Assembly: GCA_030679035.1 (NCBI GenBank) | Contig: JAUXTH010000210.1 | Location: 1-42,292 of the forward strand | Length of the DNA: 42,292 nucleotides | Source of the DNA: Methylobacter sp. | Lineage (GTDB): Bacteria; Pseudomonadota; Gammaproteobacteria; Methylococcales; Methylomonadaceae | Direction of reading: 5' to 3' | Shown here: piece by piece, positions 1 to 8,190 of the stretch | How positions within the stretch are numbered: position 1 is the first letter of the stretch | Layout: the number at the start of each line of letters is the position of its first letter | The notes under the pieces: model-generated | The model's database searches: none | Seen by the model: the letters and a program-made list of their open reading frames with translations, nothing else | What the model was told of the DNA's origin: nothing | Program-made: the position numbers and the translations under genes

Positions 1-140
1 GCCAGTTGTGAAGGAAATATAACTACTGGCGCGACTAAAGTCGCGGCTCCAATAACCTGAAATTTAAAATAACCACATTTATACGCAATTGATCAGCCAG
101 TGATTATAAAATCCAAGCTTATTTAAGCGCGATTGCCCTG
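1..140 (+). repeat. Left arm of 140-bp terminal inverted repeat (REP/MITE-like)
   Basis: This segment matches the reverse complement of 42146-42285 at 139 of 140 positions; the only difference is C at position 84 against G in the other copy. Inside the arm are two small hairpins: GCCAGT (1-6) pairs with ACTGGC (25-30), and CGCGACT pairs with AGTCGCG at about 31-46. The second hairpin resembles REP-type palindromes. No transposase is adjacent. The arm begins at base 1, so the repeat may continue outside the window. Confidence 0.9.
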
Positions 141-371
141 CATGAGGTTGCGGTATAACGTATACACAATTGGCAGCGGCGCTAGTGAATTGCTGGGCTT
201 CATTGCATCCGGCATTACCCTACCTCCTGCATAACCCACATGGACGGGAATACAGGTATTGCATAACACCATTAGCGTGTAGTTGAGCACCAAAAGTAGG
301 CGCTTTAGGCGAGTTGCCAAGGAGCAAATATCTGTCCATGCAATCGCCAAACCCTCTTGTTGCATAGTCTC

Positions 372-405
372 ATAGGTTGGGTTACGCTACCGCTAACCCG
401 GCCTA
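372..405. repeat. Imperfect palindrome (hairpin repeat)
   Basis: ATAGG and GGGTTA on the left pair with TAACCC and CCTAT on the right around a loop of about nine bases. It lies about 50 bp upstream of the small ORF at 458. The rest of 141-457 holds no convincing gene; an 80-residue minus-strand frame at 123-365 overlaps the terminal repeat and looks spurious. This type of GGGTTA/TAACCC palindrome is a common intergenic repeat, so a regulatory role is not implied. Confidence 0.6.
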
Positions 406-457
406 TGTACTACGATCCTTCCTTGCCGTTGTTAGCAATTTACGAGGATAAATAAAA

Positions 458-742
458 ATGGATAATGACACCCTAATAAACCAAGCGCAGCATCTTTATG
501 CTGTATTAGAGGTCGAACAACATACGCGATCCTTACAAAACAAAACGAAGTTCGATCGTCTTGACCGCCTGGTAATGTGTGCTTATTGCCGTTATCAGCG
601 TCGGTTAAATCGCTGTATTTTATGCTATCAGCATCGATTAATTGACTGTAATCGGGAGTTTTGGGGGAATAAACGACAGTTCTGTCCGCACCTTAATCAT
701 TCACATAATCCCTCTACGAATGATACGCTTCACTGCATTTAG
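458..742 (+). CDS. Small Cys-rich hypothetical protein
   Basis: A 94-residue open frame starts with ATG nine bases after an acceptable ribosome binding site (GAGGA at 443-447). I do not recognise a family. The middle holds two CxxC pairs, CAYC and CILC, separated by about ten basic residues, followed by further Cys and His residues. This could bind a metal ion such as zinc, which is inference only. There is no signal peptide or membrane segment. It stands alone between repeats and the exported proteins to its right. It may be a genuine lineage-specific small gene or a fragment of a longer one. Confidence 0.45.
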   Translation: MDNDTLINQAQHLYAVLEVEQHTRSLQNKTKFDRLDRLVMCAYCRYQRRLNRCILCYQHRLIDCNREFWGNKRQFCPHLNHSHNPSTNDTLHCI

Positions 743-864
743 CAAATCCTACGACTATGTTAAATTTTGACACCTACTGAGCCCGAGTGAGTCCATCCTA
801 TGCTACTGAAACAAAGAACTATTCAAATGAAATTTAATTACCATCATCTGGCGGATTCCCACAC

Positions 865-1617
865 ATGATTACCCTGCGCTCGATTTGTTTATTCAGTGTG
901 CTGTTTGTTGCACTGCTACCCTGTGCCGTAGCCATGCCAAACACGCATATTTCTGTGATTGTGTCCCTGGTTGACAACGTGTCACAAGGCATCGTGCCGG
1001 TTCCTGCGAAAATCGGCAATGGCGATGATCCGCACAACAATCTCTATTGGGGCGCGGCTTACGGTGTGAAAACTTTTTTGAGCAAGGCGGATGGTTGGCG
1101 AAAGTTGGGCTGCGAAAGTGATATTAGCGACACTATATTGGAACGCTGCCAATTTGCCTGGAAGGATCAGCTCACCGTTACCGCCGATGCTTATCGCGGC
1201 AGCCGGATTGACCAGGCGATGCTTGACTTTATGCAACAAGCAGCCACTCCGCCCAATGCGGCAGAACGGGAAATGGTGGTATTCATCGGCCATGACGGCT
1301 TGATGGACGAACAAAACCTGCCCATCATAGAACGCTTTCCAAAACATGCCGGGCACGATAAACAAGCCGTTGTCCTGGCCTGCCTGAGCGAAGAGTATTT
1401 CTCCGAGCATTTGCATGCCGCAGGTTCAAAGCCGGTGGTAACCACTTTTAGCTTCATGGCGCCGGAAGCCTATGTATTGGAAGCGATTGCTCGTGGTTTT
1501 GCAAACCAGGCGAGTGAAGGCGAATTGCGCAGTTCTGCCGGTGCCGCTTACGCCAAATACCAACGTATCTCAGCTAAAGCGGGAAAGTCGGTTTTTATCG
1601 CAAAAAATTCAAACTAG
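865..1617 (+). CDS. Exported protein with caspase-like His/Cys dyad
   Basis: This 250-residue protein has a clear Sec signal peptide (residues 1-23, ending CAVA). Two hydrophobic strands end in the candidate catalytic residues: VVFIGHDG places His143 and AVVLACLS places Cys173. That order, strand-His-Gly-like followed by strand-Ala-Cys, is the hallmark of clan CD cysteine peptidases (caspase, gingipain, legumain folds). His is followed by Asp-Gly rather than the usual Gly, and the protein is short for a peptidase, so it may be a divergent or inactive member. The next gene carries the same dyad pattern, so the two probably work together in the periplasm. The start ATG has only a weak ribosome binding site. 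I cannot name a family with certainty. Confidence 0.6.
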   Translation: MITLRSICLFSVLFVALLPCAVAMPNTHISVIVSLVDNVSQGIVPVPAKIGNGDDPHNNLYWGAAYGVKTFLSKADGWRKLGCESDISDTILERCQFAWKDQLTVTADAYRGSRIDQAMLDFMQQAATPPNAAEREMVVFIGHDGLMDEQNLPIIERFPKHAGHDKQAVVLACLSEEYFSEHLHAAGSKPVVTTFSFMAPEAYVLEAIARGFANQASEGELRSSAGAAYAKYQRISAKAGKSVFIAKNSN

Positions 1618-1758
1618 GCCTATATCTGCGCCACTCAGATTGGTCTGGTAAAGTCCGTATTGAAGGCTAAAAAGGATTTACACCGCTGGGTATCACCCCC
1701 CTTAAAAACGTATTTTATGGAATGTCTTGATTCCAACCTTATTGATGAGAGCTTTAAT

Positions 1759-2844
1759 TTGAAGAATATCGTTAGCATCCGTTTTCTGGTTTCTTTGTTG
1801 CTGCTGTGGATTTGTGCGGCAGATGTGTACAGTGATGAAAGTCACCTAGTGTCGTGCGGATCCTCCTATAGATTAAGTGACTTGAAGTTGCAGCAACCGC
1901 CGAGGCGGGTGCTGCTTGTGCCTTTATTGAGCAGGGATCCGCACACGACTGAGAGCCCAAGGTGGTCTGAGCAACCCGCCCGCACTCTGAATGCCTTTTA
2001 TCGGAACCGATTTAATGCAGACGTTACGCAACTGCGGGATGTCTGGAGCTGGACGGATTATTATCAGCAGATCGAGCAAATACCGCAGCAATCGCCTCCT
2101 TTCGACCGGGTTATTTTTATCAGTCATGGCGGTTTTGACGGACCGGTACTGAAAAATGCCGTGTTTGGGCAAGACTTTGAGATAACGGGAGGCAAAGGCG
2201 AATTGCTTCAGCTTTCCGAGGCACAGCCGGGGCTTAAGCATGTGCTGTCCATCATTTATGACACCGAAAAAAATCAAATTTTCAGCGACTATATGGCCAC
2301 GCGCTGGCCGGAGTTGGCGCCGATGAAATCGGACGACATCCTGCATCTGCTTAAGGGACTGGAAAAACAGATACAGCCACTGGATCATACTTGTTTTCAA
2401 CTTTACTGTTCGACTGAGAAACTGGCTACAAGCCCCGAACAGCAGCGAGGATACCGGCTCGAGCTCTGTGAAAGCATATGCCGCGCCCCCCTATTCGAGC
2501 AAAAGACAGCTGTTGAAATTTCCCCGGAACGGTTCTTTCACTTCACAAAATCCCTGAATTCGCTGGTAACGGCAAACGGCCTGATTTTCTTCGGCGCCTG
2601 CAACCCAGGCAGTGCGGCTCCGGTAAAAGTGCTGGAGAAAGATGAAACCGAGTTGTTAATCAATTCAACTCTTGCCGGTGGACCGCACAAGAGCTACGTG
2701 CATTTGGTTAGCGCAGCAACCGACCGCATCACCGCCGGTCCGATAGGACAAAGCAGCGCCGATGACATTGTAAATCGAGTTATCATGTTTGAAACCGGTC
2801 GCCCTCAATACAATTTATGTATCGTCACTCCTGAGGTTAAGTGA
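1759..2844 (+). CDS. Exported caspase-like (clan CD) hypothetical protein
   Basis: The frame is open from 1660 (TTG). I choose the TTG at 1759 because it follows GAGAG by seven bases and gives a textbook signal peptide (MKNIVSIR, a hydrophobic core, then cleavage near VYS). An ATG at 1717 is also possible. From 1759 the protein has 361 residues. The strand VIFISHGG presents His123 and the strand LIFFGACNPG presents Cys281, the HG...AC arrangement of clan CD cysteine peptidases. About 150 residues lie between them, including a Cys-rich stretch (CFQLYC, CESIC) that could form disulfides after export. It lies 141 bp downstream of another exported protein with the same dyad type. A processing or peptidase role is inference; substrates are unknown. 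Confidence 0.6.
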   Translation: MKNIVSIRFLVSLLLLWICAADVYSDESHLVSCGSSYRLSDLKLQQPPRRVLLVPLLSRDPHTTESPRWSEQPARTLNAFYRNRFNADVTQLRDVWSWTDYYQQIEQIPQQSPPFDRVIFISHGGFDGPVLKNAVFGQDFEITGGKGELLQLSEAQPGLKHVLSIIYDTEKNQIFSDYMATRWPELAPMKSDDILHLLKGLEKQIQPLDHTCFQLYCSTEKLATSPEQQRGYRLELCESICRAPLFEQKTAVEISPERFFHFTKSLNSLVTANGLIFFGACNPGSAAPVKVLEKDETELLINSTLAGGPHKSYVHLVSAATDRITAGPIGQSSADDIVNRVIMFETGRPQYNLCIVTPEVK

Positions 2845-2859
2845 TTATCTAACCGGGCT

Positions 2860-2879
2860 GGCTTAACCGTTCGCCCGAC
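2860..2879. repeat. Partial copy of the GGCTTAACCGTT palindromic repeat
   Basis: This 20-bp piece matches the left arm of the longer inverted repeat at 5546-5665 (18 of 20 bases). It lies between the exported protein gene and the molybdopterin oxidoreductase, without the matching right arm. It is best read as a degenerate intergenic repeat fragment. Confidence 0.5.
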
Positions 2880-2942
2880 ATTGATTTTCCGTAATTTTGA
2901 TCGTTCAAAGCATAGCTGCGCATCCAACCGAGGAGATATTTT

Positions 2943-4144
2943 ATGGTCGACAGAAGACACTTTATCAAGAAGTCCGCAAGCAGCCTGGCAGCGCTCGGCG
3001 GCTTAGCTTTGTTGCAACAATCAGGCCTGGCGGCTACGGGTGCGGAGGAATCAACAATCCTGGATGCCCTCCCCGACAAAGAGGCGCTGATCAAACAAAC
3101 CTACCGTCCTCCCAATTACGAAACACCCATCAATTATTTCGATGCGCCCTTTACGCCCAATAACCGCTTTTTTGTGCGTTACCATAACGCCGCCATTCCC
3201 GAGGTAAAAACCAGCGAATGGCGGCTGCGCATAGGCGGCGATGCCGTTCGCACCCCGTTGGAACTCAGCCTTGAACAATTGCGCAGGGATTTCGAACAAG
3301 TCGAAATCGCCGCCCTGTGTCTATGCTCCGGTAATCGCAGGGGGGCGTTTGAGCCGCCTGTTCCCGGATTACAGTGGGGTTCCGGCGCGATGGGCAATGC
3401 GCTCTGGCGCGGCGTTCCCTGAAAGATGTGCTCGCGGGGGCGGGAATCGACAAATCCGCGCTGGAAGTGAGCCTGGCCGGTGCCGATTCCGGCGTACTGC
3501 CGACAACGCCAAACTTTGTCAAAAGCCTGCCGCTGGCGAAAGCGCTGGATGAGAATACCCTGATCGCCTTCGAGATGAACGGCGAACCTTTGCCCCATTG
3601 GCACGGCTTCCCTGCCCGCCTGATCATTCCCGGCTGGACCGCCACCTATTGGATGAAGCATCTGACTGCGCTTAATGTCATGTCCCAACCCTTCGACGGC
3701 TTTTGGATGAAGACCGCTTACCGCATACCCAAGGATCGCTTCCCAAGCGGACAATTCAGCTCACAGGAAACCGAGACGGCTATGCCGATTACGGACATAG
3801 TGGTCAATTCATTGATCACCAACCTGGAGGACGGACAGACTTTGCCTAAAGACAAGCCATTCGAAATCAAGGGCGTAGCTTGGGATGGCGGCAACGGCAT
3901 CGCAAGCGTGGATGTTTCCACGGATGGCGGCAGCAATTGGCATCAGGCCACATTAAAGCAGGATTACGGACGCTTTTCCTGGCGTCAATGGCACTCGGTC
4001 TTTGAACCTAAACGCCCCGGAACATACCGGATTATGGCGCGAGCGACCAGCCATTCCGGCGTCAGCCAGCCGCTGGAGCCGATCCCGAATCCTTCCGGCT
4101 ACCACCACAACGCCGTGCAGAAAGTCACCATCCGGCTGGCTTAA
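2943..4144 (+). pseudogene. Sulfite-dehydrogenase-like molybdopterin subunit, frameshifted
   Basis: Two overlapping frames (2943-3422 and up to 4144) together encode one SorA/sulfite-oxidase-family protein of about 400 residues. The first part has a Tat signal (RRHFIKK, then a hydrophobic stretch) and the Mo-domain core ending in LCLCSGNRR, where Cys is the expected molybdenum ligand; the family norm is CAGNRR. The second part has the remaining Mo domain (WHGFPARLIIPGW) and the C-terminal dimerisation domain with VDVSTDGG. The break is at about 3417-3420: the sequence reads GTTCCCTGAAA where one extra C would restore GVPLKDVL without a stop. The rest looks well conserved, so this is either a very recent mutation or a base-call error. 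A good ribosome binding site (GAGGAGA) precedes the ATG. The heme partner follows directly. The function would be periplasmic oxidation of sulfite or a related substrate. Confidence 0.85.
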
Positions 4145-4151
4145 GGAGAAC

Positions 4152-4430
4152 ATGATGCGAACGCTGATTTTGTTGTTATCGTTTTTTGCCGCCACGGCAA
4201 CAGCCGGGGAAAGCCAGATATTTTTGAAGGACAGGCCGGGCAAAAACCAAGTCGTTGCGCAGTGCGCGATGTGTCACAGCCTGGACTATATCACCGCGCA
4301 TGCCGCGATTCTGGATAGGGCCGGCTGGGAAAAAACAGTCGACAAGATGATCAATGTTATGGGTGCGCCCATCAATGATGCCGACAAACAGATCATCATC
4401 GATTATCTGGCGCAGAATTACGGGAAGTAA
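4152..4430 (+). CDS. Small periplasmic cytochrome c (SorB-like)
   Basis: This protein of about 92 residues has a signal peptide ending TATA and one heme-c site, CAMCH. The C-terminal half (from WEKTV to IIDYLAQNYGK) fits the helix that normally supplies the methionine ligand; Met residues lie in the MINVMG stretch. It starts at either of two adjacent ATG codons (4152 or 4155) just behind AAGGAG. It follows the molybdopterin subunit by seven bases, the usual SorA-SorB gene order, so it should accept electrons from that enzyme. If the upstream gene is truly broken, this cytochrome may be an orphan. Its last bases are repeated at 4697-4728. Confidence 0.85.
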   Translation: MMRTLILLLSFFAATATAGESQIFLKDRPGKNQVVAQCAMCHSLDYITAHAAILDRAGWEKTVDKMINVMGAPINDADKQIIIDYLAQNYGK

Positions 4431-4442
4431 GAAAACCAACCT
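4411..4442 (+). repeat. Direct repeat copy 1 (3' end of cytochrome gene)
   Basis: These 32 bp span the last 20 bases of the cytochrome gene and twelve bases after it. They match 4697-4728 with two mismatches in the same orientation. The 254 bp between the copies hold no gene. Confidence 0.8.
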
Positions 4443-4775
4443 GGAAACCGCAGTAGGAAAGTGTGTAAACCGTAGGTGCAGAGCTCTTTTCCCTCGTTCC
4501 ACGCGCTGCTCGTCTTTATACACAAGTATTTAAAAGCACGTCATTCCGGCAGGGATTGCCGGAAACCAGAGCACAGGGATGTAAATGCTCGATTTAAACT
4601 AAGCTGCTCCAGCTTGTTGCCAACTTTGGCATTGCCATCAATGGCTTCTCAGCAACCGCTCCTGAATCAATTTAATCTGACCCCATTGATTCTAGACGCA
4701 AAATTACGGGAAGTAAGAAAATCAACCTTTGAGCATTCAAAAGTCCCGTTCGTCATGAGCTTTGTCGAATGGGAC
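4431..4775. other. Gene-free repeat-rich spacer
   Basis: No convincing gene is seen. The stretch holds a 32-bp segment (4697-4728) that repeats the end of the cytochrome gene plus twelve bases beyond it (4411-4442) at 30 of 32 positions. It also holds a piece around 4540-4575 with a small inverted repeat (CCGGCAGGGATTGCCGG) and the motif AATTTAATCTGACCCC at about 4668-4683, which resembles scars left near IS or REP-associated transposases. A 115-residue plus-strand frame (4476-4823) lacks any family features and is rejected. Confidence 0.5.
4697..4728 (+). repeat. Direct repeat copy 2
   Basis: This is the second copy of the 32-bp segment at 4411-4442 (30 of 32 identical). It is a detached duplicate of the cytochrome gene's terminus and suggests a past local duplication or an insertion between the copies. 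Confidence 0.8.
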
Positions 4776-5249
4776 TCAAGTATCTTCCTCCCCGATTTTA
4801 TGATGTATTTCTTGAACTGCTGAAATTTCCTTTTCCGTCAGGTCTTCCACATTGATTAGCCGATTATCGGCATGCTTCGTGACTGCTATCAGTTCATTGA
4901 GCTTTACCTGCAATATGGAAAGCTCCTTATTCTGGCCGCGCTGTATTAGAAATACCATTAGAAAGGTAATGACGCCAATATAGATCGATAATCCACGTTC
5001 CCAGTCTTGAGAAAACCCATAGATTAATCCCGCTACAAACAAGACAAGAATAGAGAGCAGTGCGGCAACAAACCCACTTGCACTACCTGTCCATTTTGCG
5101 AAACGGTGTGTAAAAACTTCAAGTCGGTCAGATATCATTTCCTGTTGGTCAGAATCACCTGAGAGCAGTGCGGCGATAAACCCACTTGCGCTATCCGCCC
5201 ATTTTGAGAAACGACTTATTAAAATTTCAAGTTGGTCTGATTTCATCAT
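4776..5249 (-). CDS. Low-affinity iron permease family membrane protein
   Basis: This protein of 157 residues matches the bacterial low-affinity iron permease family in its core: FAKWTGSASGF, a hydrophobic segment, a segment ending TFLMVFLIQRGQN, then the typical tail with LQVKLNELI and a run of acidic residues. Two membrane segments are expected. Members are usually near 130 residues. The extra length comes from an N-terminal tandem duplication: residues 2-30 and 38-66 are clearly related (SKWADSASGFIAALLS and AKWTGSASGFVAALLS), with a period of 36 residues. The start has AAGGA upstream. The bacterial family has no firmly proven iron transport role, so the function is uncertain. Confidence 0.8.
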   Translation of the reverse strand: MMKSDQLEILISRFSKWADSASGFIAALLSGDSDQQEMISDRLEVFTHRFAKWTGSASGFVAALLSILVLFVAGLIYGFSQDWERGLSIYIGVITFLMVFLIQRGQNKELSILQVKLNELIAVTKHADNRLINVEDLTEKEISAVQEIHHKIGEEDT

Positions 5250-5545
5250 GTTCTTATTTCCTTTTGGTCAAAACTATCTGAGTGTAATGGAAAATTCAAG
5301 GGTCGCAGAGGCAATAGATATTGATTTATCTTTGCCTGCAATCCCCACAGCAAGACATAATTCAAGTCATCAAAAAGGGCGCTTACCCGCTAAGAGTTGT
5401 GCCCTCTTGAAGTTCGTCACTTCGAGCGGTCATCGGAACCTTCCCGCTAGATTAACATATCAAGCAATAGGAAAAAGGGAAAAATGCGCAGCACAAAGCC
5501 AGCGCCGCAGCCCCTCGAATTGTCTGAATCTTGAACAGCAGGGTA

Positions 5546-5665
5546 GGCTTAACCGTTCTCCCTGACCCTGCGACTAGGCTCAGGACTAAAGGCCTTGTCG
5601 AAGCCTGTCATGAACTTGTTGAATGGGGTGGACGGTTAAGCCGATCATGGTTCGACAAGGTCTCT
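5546..5665. repeat. Palindromic intergenic repeat (GGCTTAACCGT / ACGGTTAAGCC)
   Basis: The left arm GGCTTAACCGT (5546-5556) pairs with ACGGTTAAGCC (5632-5642). CCTTGTCGAA (5593-5602) pairs with TTCGACAAGG (5651-5660). This composition (cctgtcgaa, tcatgaac, ggttaagcc) is typical of a widespread gammaproteobacterial intergenic palindrome. A partial copy is at 2860-2879. The neighbouring 5250-5545 shows no gene. Confidence 0.65.
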
Positions 5666-5930
5666 CATGAGCGTAGCGACTGGACACTTCGCCCAAGGTG
5701 CTGTCGAGCAGCAAGTCCGCCAGACACGGGCGCTTTTCGGTGTAAAAGCCGCGCCAATGCTGGTCGGTGCCGATCATCTCCCCGGCTTTCAGGCGGTCAA
5801 TTGCTCGCAGGCCTTGTTCCAGATCACCACCTAATGCTTGGCATTCAACACGAACGTCGACACCGGCATGTGCTGCAATAAATGCTCGGCGGATAGGTTT
5901 TAAGTCAGCGGGTTTGTTTTCATATCGGAT
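5586..5930 (-). pseudogene. Remnant of an unrecognised gene
   Basis: The minus strand is open from 5930 to 5586. The first part reads like real protein, with pieces such as FIAAHAGVDVRVECQALGG and GTDQHWRGFYTEKRPCLAD, ending DSTLGEV at about 5690. It has no good start codon at its 5' end, an upstream stop, and its 3' end runs into the palindromic repeat, where the translation loses its protein-like character. I therefore read it as an internal or C-terminal piece of a degraded gene. I do not recognise the family. Confidence 0.4.
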
Positions 5931-6200
5931 TTACAGGTGCACTAAGGCTTTCCATTTTAGAGCGGGTTGCAGCGTGAAGTACAGCGCGCAGTGCGCCGGA
6001 AACGCCGGTTTTTGCTTGCGCTCAAACAGACTTATGGGCTACAAAACTGGAAAGCCGCACTGAACGGGTTTACTATTCAGTTTGAAGACAGGAACCGGGC
6101 CGTTAATTTAAACCCCGTTGACACAAAACAAAGGACCCCCCCCCATGAACAACAGGATTATGTGCCGAAACGTCAGACAATACACAGCCTGTGGAAACCA

Positions 6201-8177
6201 ATGGTAACCCATAAAAAACACAGGCCGAGACTGCCGATATTTTCCACCGGCGGGAAAGTTGTTTTTATTATTTCCCTGTTTGTACTGATTTCGGTATTGC
6301 TGGGCGGCATGATTTTTTCGTACGGCAATATTTTCGACGGCGTGCGCTCCTATGTCAGGGGCGAAGGTTTGTGGGCCAAAGCGCAGAAGGATGCCGTATT
6401 GTATCTGAGCAGTTATTCCTATAATCATTCGGAAACCGATTACAACGCTTATCAGGAAGCTCTAAAGGTCATCAGTGGCGATAAGACTGCCCGGTTGGCA
6501 CTGTTGGAATCCCCGCCGAACTACGAACAAGCGAGAAAAGGCTTTTTGCAGGGACAAAACCACCCTGACGATATAGATTCAATGATCGGGTTCTTTTTAA
6601 CATTCCAGCGCATTTCCTATATGCGCGACGCTATCGTTATCTGGCAATCTGCTGATCAAACCATCGACGAATTGAAGCAGGTAAGCGAGCAAATTCGAAT
6701 TGAAATCAACGCATCAAACCCAAAGTCCGAAAAACTAATCGAATTGAGAGAACGCTTGCAGCATATCAATGATGAACTTCATCAACTGGAAAATCGCTTT
6801 TCACTGACCCTGGGTGAAGGAGCAAGATGGGTTAAACAAACGACATGGCGCGTTACCGTGCTGGCACTGGTCATTTTTATCGGTATCGGACTATGGGTCA
6901 GCCGTCAGATAATCAAGGGGATCACCAAAGCGGAACAACAACTGATTATCAGCGAGTCACGGTTTCGAAGGCTCAAGGAGTCGAATACGATCGGCATTAT
7001 TTCCTGGCGGATAGATGGCTTGATCGAGGAAGCGAACGATCTGTTTTTAATCATGACCGGCTATGACCGGTCAGATATTTCGACCGGTGTCATCAACTGG
7101 CGGGATATTACACCGACTGAATTTCAGCACCGGGATCAACAAGCCGTTAATGAGCTTTTAACACAGGGCCGATGCGAGCCTTTCGAGAAAGCCTTGATCC
7201 ATAAACAGGGTCACTGGGTGCCGATCTATATTGGCGCGGCCATGCTCGGCGGCAATCAGGAGCAAGGCATTGCTTATGTTATGGATCTGAGCGAACGCAA
7301 AAAAGCGGAGCAGCAATTAAAGTTGGCGGCGACGGTGTTTGCCGGCAGCAGCGACGGGATTTTGGTTACGGATCCATCGACGCGTATCGTTTCGGTCAAT
7401 CAGGCGCTTTGCGCTATGACAGGCTACGATGAAAGCGAATTAGTGGGTCAGCCTACGTCAATCTTACAATCGGGTTATACCAGCGACGAAGAATATAACC
7501 GAATGTGGGAGTCGCTGAATACAAGCGGCCAATGGCAGGGCGATATTATTGATCGGATGAAAAACGGCGCCTTAATACCGATGAGAGCCAGCATTAACCA
7601 GGTAAAAAACGCCGACAACCAACTCACGCATTATGTCGCCATCCTGTCAGATATCACCGAACGCAAGGCGGAAGAAGAGCATCTGCGTCATGTCGCTCAT
7701 CATGACCCTTTGACCGGATTGGCGAACAGGGTGCTGTTCAATGACCGACTTGAGCAGTCCATTAAAGTGGCGGCGCGCAACCATACCAAATTTGCCTTAT
7801 TGTTTCTGGATTTAGACAAATTCAAACCGGTTAACGATCTTTTCGGACATAAAATCGGAGATAAGCTATTGCAGAAAGTTGCTGATAGGCTCACCCGAAG
7901 CGTCCGCGAAGCTGACACTGTCACCCGGTTGGGCGGTGACGAATTCGTCATACTGCTTGGGAATGTTACCGACCAGGAAATGGTTGAAAAACTACTTAAT
8001 CAGATTATCGATGCAATAGGTAACACTTACCATATTGATGATTACGATATCGAAATTGGCGTAAGCGCCGGAATAAGCATTTATCCCAACCATGGGACCG
8101 ACGCTAAAACGCTGTTGCATCAAGCGGATATAGCGATGTACGAAACAAAGGCATCAAAAAGGGATCATGCTCTCTAA
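6201..8177 (+). CDS. Membrane diguanylate cyclase, PAS-PAS-GGDEF
   Basis: The frame is open from 5967, but the ATG at 6201 gives the natural start of a membrane sensor (658 residues). The order is: a membrane segment at about residues 15-40, a periplasmic domain of about 160 residues rich in helix-forming charged residues, a second membrane segment (LALVIFIGIGLWVS), a first PAS domain, a second PAS domain (ILVTDPSTRIVSVNQALCAM), then a GGDEF domain with HHDPLTGLANR and RLGGDEF. The inhibitory I-site (READ, five residues before GGDEF) is intact, so it should make cyclic di-GMP with product feedback. There is no EAL domain. A run of nine C (6136-6144) sits upstream behind AAGGA, in front of an out-of-frame ATG at 6145, so the true start is uncertain. 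Its 3' end faces the hybrid kinase gene, 13 bp away. Confidence 0.88.
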   Translation: MVTHKKHRPRLPIFSTGGKVVFIISLFVLISVLLGGMIFSYGNIFDGVRSYVRGEGLWAKAQKDAVLYLSSYSYNHSETDYNAYQEALKVISGDKTARLALLESPPNYEQARKGFLQGQNHPDDIDSMIGFFLTFQRISYMRDAIVIWQSADQTIDELKQVSEQIRIEINASNPKSEKLIELRERLQHINDELHQLENRFSLTLGEGARWVKQTTWRVTVLALVIFIGIGLWVSRQIIKGITKAEQQLIISESRFRRLKESNTIGIISWRIDGLIEEANDLFLIMTGYDRSDISTGVINWRDITPTEFQHRDQQAVNELLTQGRCEPFEKALIHKQGHWVPIYIGAAMLGGNQEQGIAYVMDLSERKKAEQQLKLAATVFAGSSDGILVTDPSTRIVSVNQALCAMTGYDESELVGQPTSILQSGYTSDEEYNRMWESLNTSGQWQGDIIDRMKNGALIPMRASINQVKNADNQLTHYVAILSDITERKAEEEHLRHVAHHDPLTGLANRVLFNDRLEQSIKVAARNHTKFALLFLDLDKFKPVNDLFGHKIGDKLLQKVADRLTRSVREADTVTRLGGDEFVILLGNVTDQEMVEKLLNQIIDAIGNTYHIDDYDIEIGVSAGISIYPNHGTDAKTLLHQADIAMYETKASKRDHAL

Positions 8178-8190
8178 GCATCCCTACCCA

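Noticed and set aside
123-365. 80-residue minus-strand frame
   Set aside because: It overlaps the terminal repeat, has no family features and no good ribosome binding site.
982-1416. 144-residue minus-strand frame opposite the first caspase-like gene
   Set aside because: Antisense shadow; the plus strand has a signal peptide and conserved motifs.
4476-4823. 115-residue plus-strand frame
   Set aside because: It runs through repeats and into the antisense of the iron-permease gene; composition is not protein-like.
5531-5881. 116-residue plus-strand frame
   Set aside because: It crosses the palindromic repeat; the minus strand carries the more protein-like remnant.
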